Shown in pieces: positions 1 through 6,551 of a stretch of 12,736 bases of DNA (the first letter of the stretch is position 1; every line of letters begins with the position of its first letter). Both the position numbers and the translations under genes were made by a program. Under the pieces are notes generated by a model that ran no database searches, was not told the DNA's origin, and was given only the letters and a program-made list of their open reading frames with translations. The stretch lies in NCBI RefSeq assembly GCF_900538805.1, contig NZ_UPZP01000070.1:1-12736 (forward strand). Reading direction: 5' to 3'. This DNA comes from an uncultured Dialister sp. GTDB lineage: Bacteria; Bacillota; Negativicutes; Veillonellales; Dialisteraceae.

Positions 1-2
1 AG

Positions 3-149
3 GAATCAGTCGACGCGAATAGCGAGCTATTTAAGGAGACTGATGACGTAGCATTGGATAAAAATACATATGAAATTCGATTCTGCGAATTAATCAGTGC
101 TTCCTTAGGATATAGACAGAAAATCACTTGTAAGCAGGGGAGATTATAG
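3..149 (+). CDS. Possible C-terminal end of an upstream gene, cut by the window edge
   Basis: One frame stays open from the left edge to a TAG at 147-149, about 48 codons with no start visible. The translation is of mixed composition (two cysteines, many acidic residues, ending KQGRL) and looks protein-like, but I do not recognise a family. Its codons are AT-rich (AAT, TTT, TTA, AGA, TAT), unlike the C-ending codons of all downstream genes, so it may be a weakly biased or acquired gene, or simply chance. The open frame contains an inverted repeat AATTCG/CGAATT at 74-91. If it is real, only 27 bases separate it from the alcohol dehydrogenase start. Confidence is low because 48 open codons can occur by chance and the start lies outside the window. 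Confidence 0.3.
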   Translation, partial: ESVDANSELFKETDDVALDKNTYEIRFCELISASLGYRQKITCKQGRL

Positions 150-176
150 ATATCTTCCCATGAGAAGGAGACTGAA

Positions 177-1343
177 ATGTTAGATAATTTTTCTTATTGC
201 AACCCCACCGCCCTCTACTTTGGTAAAGATGCCCTGTCCTATCTTCCGGAAGAACTGGCAAAGCAGGGGACCCATGTGGCCCTGGTCTATGGCGGCGGCT
301 CCATTAAAAGGAACGGCATTTATGACAAGGTCATGGACATCCTGAAAGCAGCAGGCAAAGAAGTGACAGAAATCTCCGGCGTCATGTCCAACCCCACCTC
401 CGACAAGCTGGCGGAAGGGATAGAAATCGCAAGGAAAGGCCATGTGGACTTCATCCTGGCCGTAGGCGGCGGTTCCTGCTGCGACTATGCCAAGGCCCTT
501 TCCGTATCCATCCACTACGACGGCGACCCCTGGGACAAATATTTCCTGAAGATGGAAGAACCGGACTGTGAAATCGTTCCGGTGGGCTGCGTCCTCACCA
601 TGGTGGGCACAGGCTCTGAAATGAACGGCGGCTCCGTCATTACCAACCACGCCCAGAAGCTGAAAATCGGTCACGTCTTCGGCACGGAAGTGATGCCCCG
701 TTTCTCCATCATGAACCCCGAATTTACCATGACCGTACCCCATTACCAGATGATTTCCGGCATTTACGATATGTTCAATCACATCTGCGAACAGTACTTC
801 TCCGGCACCGATGACAACACCAGCGACTACCTGGCTGAAGGCCTCATGCGCTCCGTCATCCACGCCTCCCTCGTGGCCGCCGAAAACCCGAAGGACTATG
901 AAGCCAGAAGCAACCTCATGTGGGATGCCACCTGGGCCCTCAATACCTTAATCGGCAAAGGCAAGACCCAGGACTGGATGGTCCATATGCTGGGACAGGC
1001 CGTAGGTGCTCTCACCAACGCCGCCCACGGCATGACCCTTGCTGCCGTATCCCTGCCCTACTATCACCACATCCTGCCCTACGGTCTTCCCAAATTCAAG
1101 CGCTTCGCCCTTACCGTATGGAATGTGAACTCCGAAGGAAAGACTGACGAAGAAATCGCCAAAGAAGGTCTTGCCGCCATGGAAAACTGGATGAAGAAAC
1201 TGGGCCTGGTCATGAATATCACCGACCTTGGCGCCACAAAGGATATGATTCCGGACCTGGTGAAGGGCACCCTTATCCTGGAGGGCGGCTACAAGAAACT
1301 TACCCCTTCTGAAATCGAAGAAATCTTCAAAGAAAGTTTTTAA
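177..1343 (+). CDS. Iron-containing alcohol dehydrogenase (BdhA/YqhD-type, NAD(P)H-dependent)
   Basis: Predicted cytoplasmic oxidoreductase that interconverts aldehydes and primary alcohols with NAD(P)H; in fermenters this family disposes of reducing power or detoxifies aldehydes. At 388 residues it has the usual family length. Visible are the dinucleotide-binding half with GGGS at 39-42, the signature GGGSCCDYAK at 97-106, and TMVGTGSE at 141-148. The metal ligands are all in place: Asp198 and His202 in YDMFNH, His270 in MVHMLGQ and His284 in AAHGMTL. The overall pattern is closest to the butanol dehydrogenase/YqhD branch, whose members usually prefer NADPH; the true substrate cannot be read from sequence. 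The start is fixed by AAGGAG at 165-170, six bases before ATG. No convincing promoter was found; TTGTAA (128-133) with TATCTT (151-156) at 17 bases is a weak possibility. No strong terminator follows except the hairpin at 1430-1456. Confidence 0.93.
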   Translation: MLDNFSYCNPTALYFGKDALSYLPEELAKQGTHVALVYGGGSIKRNGIYDKVMDILKAAGKEVTEISGVMSNPTSDKLAEGIEIARKGHVDFILAVGGGSCCDYAKALSVSIHYDGDPWDKYFLKMEEPDCEIVPVGCVLTMVGTGSEMNGGSVITNHAQKLKIGHVFGTEVMPRFSIMNPEFTMTVPHYQMISGIYDMFNHICEQYFSGTDDNTSDYLAEGLMRSVIHASLVAAENPKDYEARSNLMWDATWALNTLIGKGKTQDWMVHMLGQAVGALTNAAHGMTLAAVSLPYYHHILPYGLPKFKRFALTVWNVNSEGKTDEEIAKEGLAAMENWMKKLGLVMNITDLGATKDMIPDLVKGTLILEGGYKKLTPSEIEEIFKESF

Positions 1344-1412
1344 AAGAAGCCTTCCATTTCATAAGAGCTGATTTCCCCTTTTCTCCCGTGAAGAATTTTT
1401 CCCGGGAAGAAA

Positions 1413-1421
1413 TGATATAAT
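1413..1421 (+). promoter_or_regulatory. Extended -10 promoter of the MATE gene
   Basis: TGATATAAT is a perfect TATAAT (1416-1421) with an extended -10 TG. The -35 position (about 1393-1398) is poor. Transcription would start near 1428, immediately before the hairpin at 1430-1456. Confidence 0.65.
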
Positions 1422-1429
1422 ACAGGAGA

Positions 1430-1456
1430 AAGGCGTCGGCTGACAGCCGGCGCCTT
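1430..1456 (+). terminator. 11-bp GC-rich hairpin between alcohol dehydrogenase and MATE gene
   Basis: AAGGCGTCGGC (1430-1440) pairs with GCCGGCGCCTT (1446-1456), with one T-G wobble and loop TGACA, followed by the weak T-rich stretch TTATTTAT. It can be read in two ways. It may be the terminator of the alcohol dehydrogenase gene. It may instead be a 5' leader stem-loop of the MATE mRNA, because the -10 box at 1416-1421 would start transcripts just before it. The interrupted T tract makes efficient termination doubtful. Confidence 0.5.
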
Positions 1457-1480
1457 ATTTATGGCGGCAAAGGAGGATAC

Positions 1481-2827
1481 ATGATGAAGAAAATGGACAT
1501 GCTGCATGGTTCCATTGCAGATAAAACATGGACCTTTGCCCTCCTGCTGGCGGTGACAGGCATATGCCAGCAGCTTTTTAACGCGGCGGACATCCTCATC
1601 ATGGGCCGCTTCGTAGGGAAGACCGCCATGGCGGCGGTGGGGAGCAATGCGCCGGTGGTAGGTATCATCGTCACCTTCTTCATCGGCATCTCCCTGGGCG
1701 CCAACGTGGTCATTTCCCAGCTCACCGGCAGAAGGGACAGGAAAGGCGTTACCAGGGCAGTGCACACCGCCATTCTCTCCGCCCTCTTCGGCGGCCTTAT
1801 TATGACCGTGCTGGGGGAGCTTGCGGCAGCGCCTTTGATGGACATCCTCTCCGTACCGGAAGAAGTGAAGCCCATGTCCCTCCGGTACCTTCGTATCATG
1901 TTCCTCGCCCTGCCGGGCATCCTCATGTACAACTTCACCTCCGCCATCTACCGGAGCCAGGGCGACACCAGGACACCCTTCCTATGCCTTATCACCTCCG
2001 GCATGGTGAAAGTGGCATCCAGCCTTTTCTTCGTGCTGGTCATGGATATGGACGTAGGCGGCGTGGCGGCTTCCTCCGTCTGCGCCACCCTTTTAAGCTC
2101 CCTCATGCTGCTCACCCTTCTCTCCCATACCAACCTTTCTGTCCACGTATCCCTGAAAGAAGCGGTCTTTGACAGGATGATGCTGAAGGAAATCTTATCC
2201 GTGGGGCTGCCGGCAGGCCTGCAGGGCGCCGTTTTCAGCCTCTCCAACATCGTTATCCAGTCCGCCATCAACAGTCTGGGCGAAGAAGTGATGGCGGCGT
2301 CGGCGGCAGCCTTCAACCTGGAAATCATTGCGTACTACGTCATCAATGCCTTCGGCCAGGCCTGCACCACCTTCACCGGCCAGAACTACGGCGCCCGCCT
2401 TTTCAGCCGCTGCCGGAAAATCTTTTGCATCACCTTCCTCCAGGGCTTCGGTGCCATGGCGGCGGTCTGCGGCGTGGTCCTCTTCTTCGGTACGCCCCTC
2501 CTTACCCTCTTCAGCACAGACAGCAAAGTCATCGACTACGGCTATATCCGCCTGGAATACATCCTGGGTGCCGAAGTGCTGAACCTCATCATCGAAATGG
2601 TATCCGGCTTCCTGCGGGCCTTCGGTAAATCCCTCCTCCCCGCCATCATCGTCACCGCCGGCATCTGCGGCTCCCGTATCCTCTACGTGGCCACCATCTT
2701 CCAATGGAAAGCCGACTTCCACACCCTCATGGCCGTCTATCCCTTAAGCTGGCTCCTCACGGACCTGGGCATGGCCGCCGTCCTCCTCTACTACAGGAAA
2801 ATATATATGGCAGAAGATGGGAAATAG
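1481..2827 (+). CDS. MATE family multidrug/toxin efflux transporter
   Basis: Predicted 12-helix inner-membrane antiporter of the multi-antimicrobial extrusion family, which exports cationic drugs or metabolites in exchange for Na+ or H+. The 448 residues match the family. Family marks are NAADILIMGRFVG at 34-46 (the helix-1 region with a conserved Asp37), YRSQGDTRTP at 157-166 after helix 4, and GQNYGA at 290-295 after helix 7. Hydrophobic segments alternate with short basic loops along the whole length. AGGAGG (1471-1476) lies 4 bases before ATG 1481 and 7 before ATG 1484, so the second ATG may be the true start; the difference is one residue. It is monocistronic, with its own -10 box upstream and a terminator directly after the stop. 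Substrate is unknown; subfamily (DinF/NorM-like) is not resolved. Confidence 0.93.
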   Translation: MMKKMDMLHGSIADKTWTFALLLAVTGICQQLFNAADILIMGRFVGKTAMAAVGSNAPVVGIIVTFFIGISLGANVVISQLTGRRDRKGVTRAVHTAILSALFGGLIMTVLGELAAAPLMDILSVPEEVKPMSLRYLRIMFLALPGILMYNFTSAIYRSQGDTRTPFLCLITSGMVKVASSLFFVLVMDMDVGGVAASSVCATLLSSLMLLTLLSHTNLSVHVSLKEAVFDRMMLKEILSVGLPAGLQGAVFSLSNIVIQSAINSLGEEVMAASAAAFNLEIIAYYVINAFGQACTTFTGQNYGARLFSRCRKIFCITFLQGFGAMAAVCGVVLFFGTPLLTLFSTDSKVIDYGYIRLEYILGAEVLNLIIEMVSGFLRAFGKSLLPAIIVTAGICGSRILYVATIFQWKADFHTLMAVYPLSWLLTDLGMAAVLLYYRKIYMAEDGK

Positions 2828-2858
2828 AAAAAGGCACCCTCAGAAGGGGCGCCTTTTT
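2828..2858 (+). terminator. Intrinsic terminator of the MATE gene
   Basis: The stem AAAAAGGC(A)CCC / GGG(G)CGCCTTTTT surrounds a TCAGAA loop and ends in five T. It starts at the base after the stop codon. Confidence 0.85.
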
Positions 2859-2931
2859 GATTGGGAAAAAACCTGTATGTCACAAGTGGAAAACATAGAA
2901 AATGATTCTGCCCCCCAGTGGAAACGAGAGA

Positions 2932-3230
2932 AAGCGCTGCTAACCCTTGCGCCCCCTTGAGGGGGAGAGGGCCACGAAGTGGCGCGGGGGTGCTGGAGGG
3001 TAAGCAACGAAAATGACACGCATGCCAAAGCAGGCTGCCAACCGCACCCCTTTTTTATTATTATTTGCGGCGAAGACGCCACCACACCCTTTGAACCCTC
3101 TGAACCTTCTGAACCCTTTGAACCCGGGCCACGCAGTGGCCTCCTGGCCGCCACCACAACCCTCGGCCCGAAGGGCCGTCAAACCTAAGAACCTTCCGGC
3201 CGACAGGCCGGTCAATCTTAAGAACCTTTT
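2932..3230 (+). repeat. Composite intergenic repeat region I
   Basis: This gene-free stretch is a mosaic of modules also found in regions II (about 4140-4660) and III (about 8629-9600). In order: an A module (2946-3020) with hairpin CCCCC-TTGA-GGGGG and hairpin GCCACGAAGTGGC (2971-2983); a GGCGAAGACGCC hairpin followed by ACCACA; a 9-nt iteration (3087-3122); hairpins GGCCAC-GCA-GTGGCC, CGGCCC-GAA-GGGCCG and CCGGCC-GACA-GGCCGG, separated by GTCAA- and AAGAACC-type linkers. No conserved protein is apparent. Frames that stay open here do so because of the 9-nt periodicity. Confidence 0.8.
3087..3122 (+). repeat. 9-nt tandem iteration, 4 units (region I)
   Basis: Units read CCCTTTGAA, CCCTCTGAA, CCTTCTGAA, CCCTTTGAA. 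The CCTTCTGAA variant is third, as in the two other loci (4519-4554 and 9417-9443). Confidence 0.85.
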
Positions 3231-3242
3231 CATTTTCCCCCA

Positions 3243-3251
3243 TGCTATAAT
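3243..3251 (+). promoter_or_regulatory. Extended -10 promoter of the NimA-like flavoprotein gene
   Basis: TGCTATAAT contains a perfect TATAAT at 3246-3251 and an extended TG; no good -35 at the expected place, which falls in the end of repeat region I. It lies 25 bases before the start codon. Confidence 0.65.
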
Positions 3252-3276
3252 AAATCAAAAAAGGAGGAAAACTGCC

Positions 3277-3783
3277 ATGGATATAACAAGACGGCCCATG
3301 CGGCGGAAGGACAGGCTGGTGACGAAAGAGGCGGACATCCGCCGCATTCTGGATGCCTGCGGCATCCTGCACCTGGGACTCTACGACGAAGGACGGATTT
3401 ACGTGGTGCCGGTGAACTATTCCTATACCTACGAGGACGGAAAACTCTCCCTCTTCTTCCACGGCGCCACAGCGGGACTGAAAAAGGAACTCATCGAAAA
3501 GGACGGCCGGGCGGGCTTTGAAATGGACACCGGAGAAAAGGTCATTCCCCACGCCACAAACCCCGCCCTCTACACCAATGCCTACATGAGCATCATTGGC
3601 AGCGGCCGTATTTCCATCATTACAGGAAATGAAGAAAAGAAGGAAATCCTCACATCCTTCATGAAGCAGATTTCCGGAAAAGACTGGACCATCACCGATG
3701 GTATGCTGAGGGGCTGCGAAGTCTACCGCCTGGACGCCAACGAATTCCAGGCCAAGAAGAACTGCCCGGTGAAAAGAAAGTGA
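3277..3783 (+). CDS. Pyridoxamine 5'-phosphate oxidase-like flavoprotein (NimA-related)
   Basis: Predicted small FMN-binding split-barrel protein of 168 residues, of the group that includes the 5-nitroimidazole resistance proteins NimA-NimJ and many uncharacterised redox proteins of anaerobes. The N-terminus shows the typical pattern of this group: MRRKDR near residue 8, then a helix (ITKEAD-like) and ILDACGILHLGLYDEGRIYVV leading to PVNYSY, followed by LFFHGATAGLKKELI, which is the usual phosphate/FMN-contact strand and turn. The frame is open further upstream to 3013, but that extension lies in repeat region I; AAGGAGG at 3261-3267 and family length both favour ATG 3277. It appears to be monocistronic, with promoter 3243-3251 and terminator 3795-3824. 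Nitroimidazole reduction is possible for the family but not shown by sequence. Confidence 0.85.
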   Translation: MDITRRPMRRKDRLVTKEADIRRILDACGILHLGLYDEGRIYVVPVNYSYTYEDGKLSLFFHGATAGLKKELIEKDGRAGFEMDTGEKVIPHATNPALYTNAYMSIIGSGRISIITGNEEKKEILTSFMKQISGKDWTITDGMLRGCEVYRLDANEFQAKKNCPVKRK

Positions 3784-3794
3784 AAAAGAAAATC

Positions 3795-3824
3795 AAAAGG
3801 ACGCCCTGTAAAAGGCGTCCTTTT
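3795..3824 (+). terminator. Intrinsic terminator of the NimA-like gene
   Basis: A perfect 11-bp stem, AAAAGGACGCC / GGCGTCCTTTT, encloses an 8-base loop and ends in a T run. It is symmetric enough to act from both strands. Confidence 0.88.
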
Positions 3825-3873
3825 GTAAAGGCTTCATTCTGCCAGCCGGATGGGGCAGGGCAGCAGGCACATG

Positions 3874-3974
3874 AAAAAAGCCTACCCAGGCTTGAGGAGG
3901 CTTTCTTCAAATATTAAACATTGAGGGAGCCGTTTCCTCCAGCAAGGGAAATCATATAAACGGCTGTCTCACTG
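3874..3974 (-). ncRNA. Candidate small RNA of about 100 nt with own promoter and terminator
   Basis: On the minus strand an extended -10 box (3988 down to 3980) is followed about 100 bases later by a compact terminator: AAGCCT-GGGT-AGGCTT (3893-3878) and a run of six T (3879-3874). Between them an 8-bp perfect stem AGCCGTTT/AAACGGCT (3965-3958 with 3935-3928) encloses an alternative, mutually exclusive stem TTTCC/GGAAA (3951-3947 with 3937-3933). No minus-strand gene lies downstream, so it is not an obvious leader or riboswitch. A 13-codon frame (MISLAGGNGSLNV) is present inside but lacks a clear ribosome binding site. I do not recognise 6S, 4.5S, tmRNA, RNase P or a known riboswitch core. 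Ends are estimates. Confidence 0.45.
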
Positions 3975-3979
3975 CCATT

Positions 3980-3988
3980 ATTATACCA
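3980..3988 (-). promoter_or_regulatory. Extended -10 promoter of the candidate small RNA
   Basis: Reading the minus strand, TGGTATAAT gives a perfect TATAAT with extended TG; no convincing -35. A perfect 15-bp tandem duplication (3991-4020) sits directly upstream. Confidence 0.5.
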
Positions 3989-3990
3989 TA

Positions 3991-4020
3991 GGAATGCAAG
4001 AGAAAGGAATGCAAGAGAAA
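3991..4020. repeat. Perfect 15-bp tandem duplication
   Basis: GGAATGCAAGAGAAA occurs twice head to tail without a mismatch. It occupies the -35 region of the candidate small RNA promoter and touches the plus-strand terminator at 4019-4057. Confidence 0.9.
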
Positions 4021-4057
4021 ACAAAGCACTGCGAATGGAAAGGGGCTTTGTTTTTTT
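4019..4057 (+). terminator. Intrinsic terminator with no assigned plus-strand gene
   Basis: AAACAAAGC (4019-4027) pairs perfectly over 9 bp with GCTTTGTTT (4045-4053), followed by more T. The nearest plus-strand gene already has its own terminator at 3795-3824, so this may end an unrecognised plus-strand transcript or serve as a backup terminator. Between 4058 and about 4140 I see nothing else. Confidence 0.7.
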
Positions 4058-4288
4058 ATTGTTTTTATTTCAGGAGACTATGGGGCTGGGCAGTGCTCTC
4101 AATCCGTATATTTAGCGGCAGCGACAGAAAAAACTTCACAGCCGGGCTGGAACCCGTGGAAATGCCACCTCTGCCGCCTGCGGCGGCGTCTCCCCACGGG
4201 AAAGCGTCTCACACGATTCTCAGAATGGAGTATCACATCCGCGCTTCACCCCGTACACCCTTTGCCGCTTCGCGGCGTTCGCCCCGGT

Positions 4289-4352
4289 GGGAAGCGTGTC
4301 ACTTGATTCTCAGTCGCCTTTGGCTCCCTACGAATCAAGTTCCCTTGCCACC
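4289..4352 (-). repeat. B hairpin element, copy 1 (inverted)
   Basis: A 64-bp element runs from GGGAAGC to TTGCCACC. The perfect 9-bp stem ACTTGATTC (4301-4309) / GAATCAAGT (4332-4340) encloses a conserved inner region. Its reverse complement aligns nearly end to end with the copy at 8644-8707. Confidence 0.85.
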
Positions 4353-4518
4353 TCAAGGGGAAACGAGGGGAAGCGGCGCTATTCCTTGCGTCCCCTTGAG
4401 GGGAAGAGGGCCACGAAGTGGCGCAGGGGTGTAGGGGGCTGCAAGTCGAAAATGAAACTCCATGCTGAACTGTCCGCCGAAAGGCAATCTATAAATTTGC
4501 GCCGAAGGCGCCACCACA

Positions 4519-4554
4519 CCCTCTGAACCCTTTGAACCTTCTGAACCCTCTGAA
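4519..4554 (+). repeat. 9-nt tandem iteration, 4 units (region II)
   Basis: Units read CCCTCTGAA, CCCTTTGAA, CCTTCTGAA, CCCTCTGAA. The unit order differs from region I only in the C/T choice at position 5. Confidence 0.85.
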
Positions 4555-4699
4555 CCCTCACGCCTGCCAAGGCGTGTCAAATGGCGCCACCACAACCCTC
4601 AGCGCCGCAGGCGCTGTCAAACTTAAAACCCTTAAGAACCCTCGGGGAGAAGCCCCGTCCAACTTATTAATATTTACCCAAGATTTCACAGCCCCAAGG

Positions 4700-4708
4700 T
4701 GGTATAAT
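4700..4708 (+). promoter_or_regulatory. Extended -10 promoter of the korA-korB-SEL1 operon
   Basis: TGGTATAAT contains a perfect TATAAT at 4703-4708 with extended TG and no clear -35. It leaves an AT-rich leader of about 85 bases before the GTG start. A five-codon frame (ATG at 4713) begins at the likely transcript start; nothing shows it is used. Confidence 0.65.
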
Positions 4709-4800
4709 AAAAATGTGTGAGTATGTGTAAAAGCGATTCACCTATATATATTTCTTACTTTTTACATTTCCCGTGATTCATCACCAAGGAGGCAGATGGA

Positions 4801-6549
4801 GTGGAAACGAAACGTGATTTTATTTGGAAAATGGGCGGACAGCAGGGACAGGGCGTAGAGTCCTGCGGCGAGATCCTGGGCCGTGTACTGGCGCAGGAAG
4901 GCTATTCCCTGTTCAGCCAGCGCCTTTTTGCATCCCGCATTAAGGGCGGCCATACAACCATTGCCCTTCGCATTGCCACAAAGGAAGTGGCTACCATCGG
5001 CGAGCATGTGGACTGTCTGGTGGCCCTGGACCAGGAGACCATTGATCTCCATGGCAAAGAAGTACCGGAAGGGGGCGTCATCATCGCCGACGATGCCTTC
5101 CATCCGAAGTTTGAAGCCCACAGCGGCCGCATTATGCTGGCCCTTCCCATTACGGAACTGGCAAAGAAATACGGCAGCCTGCAGATGAAGAACATTGCAG
5201 CCCTGGGCATGAGCGCCGGCGTTTTGGGATTCCCGGAAAATCCCTTCTACGGCTTCATTGCAGACCGTTTCGCTAAGAAGGGCGAAGAAATCATTACCAA
5301 GAACAAGGAAATTTTCAAGGAAGGCTATGACACCGCCATTACTGCCATGCACGGCGTGGAACTGGGCCATCTGGCGACTCCGCCGAAGAAAGACCAGCTC
5401 TATCTTCTGGGCAACGAAGCCGCCGCTTTGGGCGCCATTTCCGCCGGCTCCCGCTTCATGGCTTCCTACCCCATTACCCCGGCCTCTGAAATCATGGAAT
5501 ACATGATTAAAGTGGTTCACAAAATCCACGGCACCGTGGTGCAGACGGAAGACGAACTGTCTTCCTGCATGATGGCCATGGGCGCCGGCTATGCAGGGGT
5601 GCGCGCCTTCACCGCCACCTCCGGCCCCGGGCTCTCCCTTATGGCCGAATCCATTTCCATGGCAGCCATGGCTGAAATCCCGGTGGTCATCATCAATGTC
5701 ATGCGTGCTGGCCCCTCCACCGGCATGGCTACGAAAGTAGAACAGAGCGACATCCGCTACGCCATTGCCTCGGGCCACGGCGATGCGGAAAAAATCGTGC
5801 TGGCCGCTTCCTCCATTGAAGACTGCTACTACATCACCCAGGAAGCCTTCAACCTGGCCGAAGAATTCCAAACCCCCGTCATTGTCCTCTCGGACCTCCA
5901 GTTCGGCATGTGCAAACAGTCCGTACCGGCCTTCGACCTGAACCGCGTAGGAATCAACCGCGGCAAACTTCTGACCGATGGCCTGCCGGAACTGGACACC
6001 AAGAAAAAAGCCTACTTCCACCGCTTTGAAGACAGCGAAGACGGTATTTCCCCAAGAACCATTCCCGGAGTGAAGAACGGCATGTTCCTCTCCACAGGCC
6101 TGGAACACAACGTATTCGGCAAGCCCGCTGAAGGACAGGCCGACCGCGTCATGGAAATGGAAAAACGGCACCGGAAATTTGCAGCCGTACCTAATGCCAT
6201 GAAGCCATTCTATGTGACCCATGAAGACACAGACACCGACCTTCTCCTGGTAGGTATTACCTCCACCAACGGAGCCCTGGAAGAAGCGGTGGAAGAACTG
6301 GAAGCAGAAGGAAAGAAAGTCAACCACCTCCAGCTCCGTCTCCTTTCCCCGTTCCCCACAGAAGCCCTCCGTCCCTACATCGAAGGCGCCAAGAAAGTTC
6401 TCATCGTAGAAGAAGACCTGACAGCCCAGCTCCGCGAACTCTTCGCCATCCACTTCGACTGCCATGACAAACTGCTGTCGCTCCTCCAGTACGACGGCAC
6501 ACCATTTACCACTTCTACCATTGTGAACAAAGCCAAGGAGGTCTTCTGA
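4801..6549 (+). CDS. 2-oxoacid:acceptor (ferredoxin) oxidoreductase, alpha subunit (gamma-alpha fusion)
   Basis: Large subunit of a thiamine-diphosphate enzyme that decarboxylates a 2-oxoacid to its acyl-CoA and passes electrons to ferredoxin or a related acceptor. Of 582 residues, about 8-190 form the gamma domain (GGQQGQGV at 12-19, SQRLFASRIKGGH at 39-51). The alpha domain starts near 203 with the substrate-binding motif YPITPASE at 223-230, TSGPG at 263-267 and MRAGPSTGMATKVEQSD near 291-307. A transketolase-C-like domain covers about 478-582. The start is GTG: AAGGAGG (4786-4792) lies 8 bases upstream, and the nearer ATG at 4796 is in a frame that stops early. Korarchaeal-style KorA of 2-oxoglutarate enzymes has this architecture, but pyruvate or branched-chain 2-oxoacids cannot be excluded. 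The beta subunit follows 2 bases after the stop. Confidence 0.92.
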   Translation: METKRDFIWKMGGQQGQGVESCGEILGRVLAQEGYSLFSQRLFASRIKGGHTTIALRIATKEVATIGEHVDCLVALDQETIDLHGKEVPEGGVIIADDAFHPKFEAHSGRIMLALPITELAKKYGSLQMKNIAALGMSAGVLGFPENPFYGFIADRFAKKGEEIITKNKEIFKEGYDTAITAMHGVELGHLATPPKKDQLYLLGNEAAALGAISAGSRFMASYPITPASEIMEYMIKVVHKIHGTVVQTEDELSSCMMAMGAGYAGVRAFTATSGPGLSLMAESISMAAMAEIPVVIINVMRAGPSTGMATKVEQSDIRYAIASGHGDAEKIVLAASSIEDCYYITQEAFNLAEEFQTPVIVLSDLQFGMCKQSVPAFDLNRVGINRGKLLTDGLPELDTKKKAYFHRFEDSEDGISPRTIPGVKNGMFLSTGLEHNVFGKPAEGQADRVMEMEKRHRKFAAVPNAMKPFYVTHEDTDTDLLLVGITSTNGALEEAVEELEAEGKKVNHLQLRLLSPFPTEALRPYIEGAKKVLIVEEDLTAQLRELFAIHFDCHDKLLSLLQYDGTPFTTSTIVNKAKEVF

Positions 6550-6551
6550 TT

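Larger units (their letters stand above)
4140..4660 (+). repeat. Composite intergenic repeat region II
   Basis: This gene-free stretch holds: a partial B element (about 4198-4233); a full inverted B element (4289-4352); an A module (4385-4460) with hairpins TCCCC-TTGA-GGGGA and GCCACGAAGTGGC (4410-4422); GCGCC-GAA-GGCGC followed by CACCACA; the 9-nt iteration at 4519-4554; and hairpins CACGCC/GGCGTG, AGCGCC-GCA-GGCGCT and CGGGG-AGAAG-CCCCG. The A module differs from that of region I by a paired C-G to T-A change in the first stem. No plausible protein is encoded. Confidence 0.8.

Noticed and set aside
2840..3233. Small minus-strand open frames with three-residue repeats (VQRVQK type), also at 4353-4595 and 9226-9483
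   Set aside because: The 9-nt DNA iteration and hairpins keep frames open by periodicity; there is no ribosome binding site at suitable starts and no conserved protein.
3013..3276. N-terminal extension of the NimA-like protein to 3013
   Set aside because: The extension would translate repeat region I; AAGGAGG and the -10 box lie after it, and ATG 3277 gives the family length.
3994..4434. 146-codon plus-strand open frame in the gap
   Set aside because: It runs through the 15-bp duplication, a terminator and repeat region II, has no ribosome binding site and no protein-like composition.
4796..4798. ATG start for the oxidoreductase alpha subunit
   Set aside because: It is 3 bases from the ribosome binding site and in a frame that stops about 20 codons later; GTG 4801 is in frame with all motifs.
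4700..4800. Riboswitch in the leader of the oxidoreductase operon
   Set aside because: The leader is about 85 bases, AT-rich, with no stable stem or terminator/antiterminator pair.
4762..6465. Long open frame on the minus strand opposite the oxidoreductase alpha gene
   Set aside because: It mirrors the codon bias of the real gene, is rich in His, Gly and Phe, has no family features, and the plus-strand protein carries all conserved motifs. The same holds for frames opposite the SEL1 gene (7453-8700) and hslU (10855-11964).
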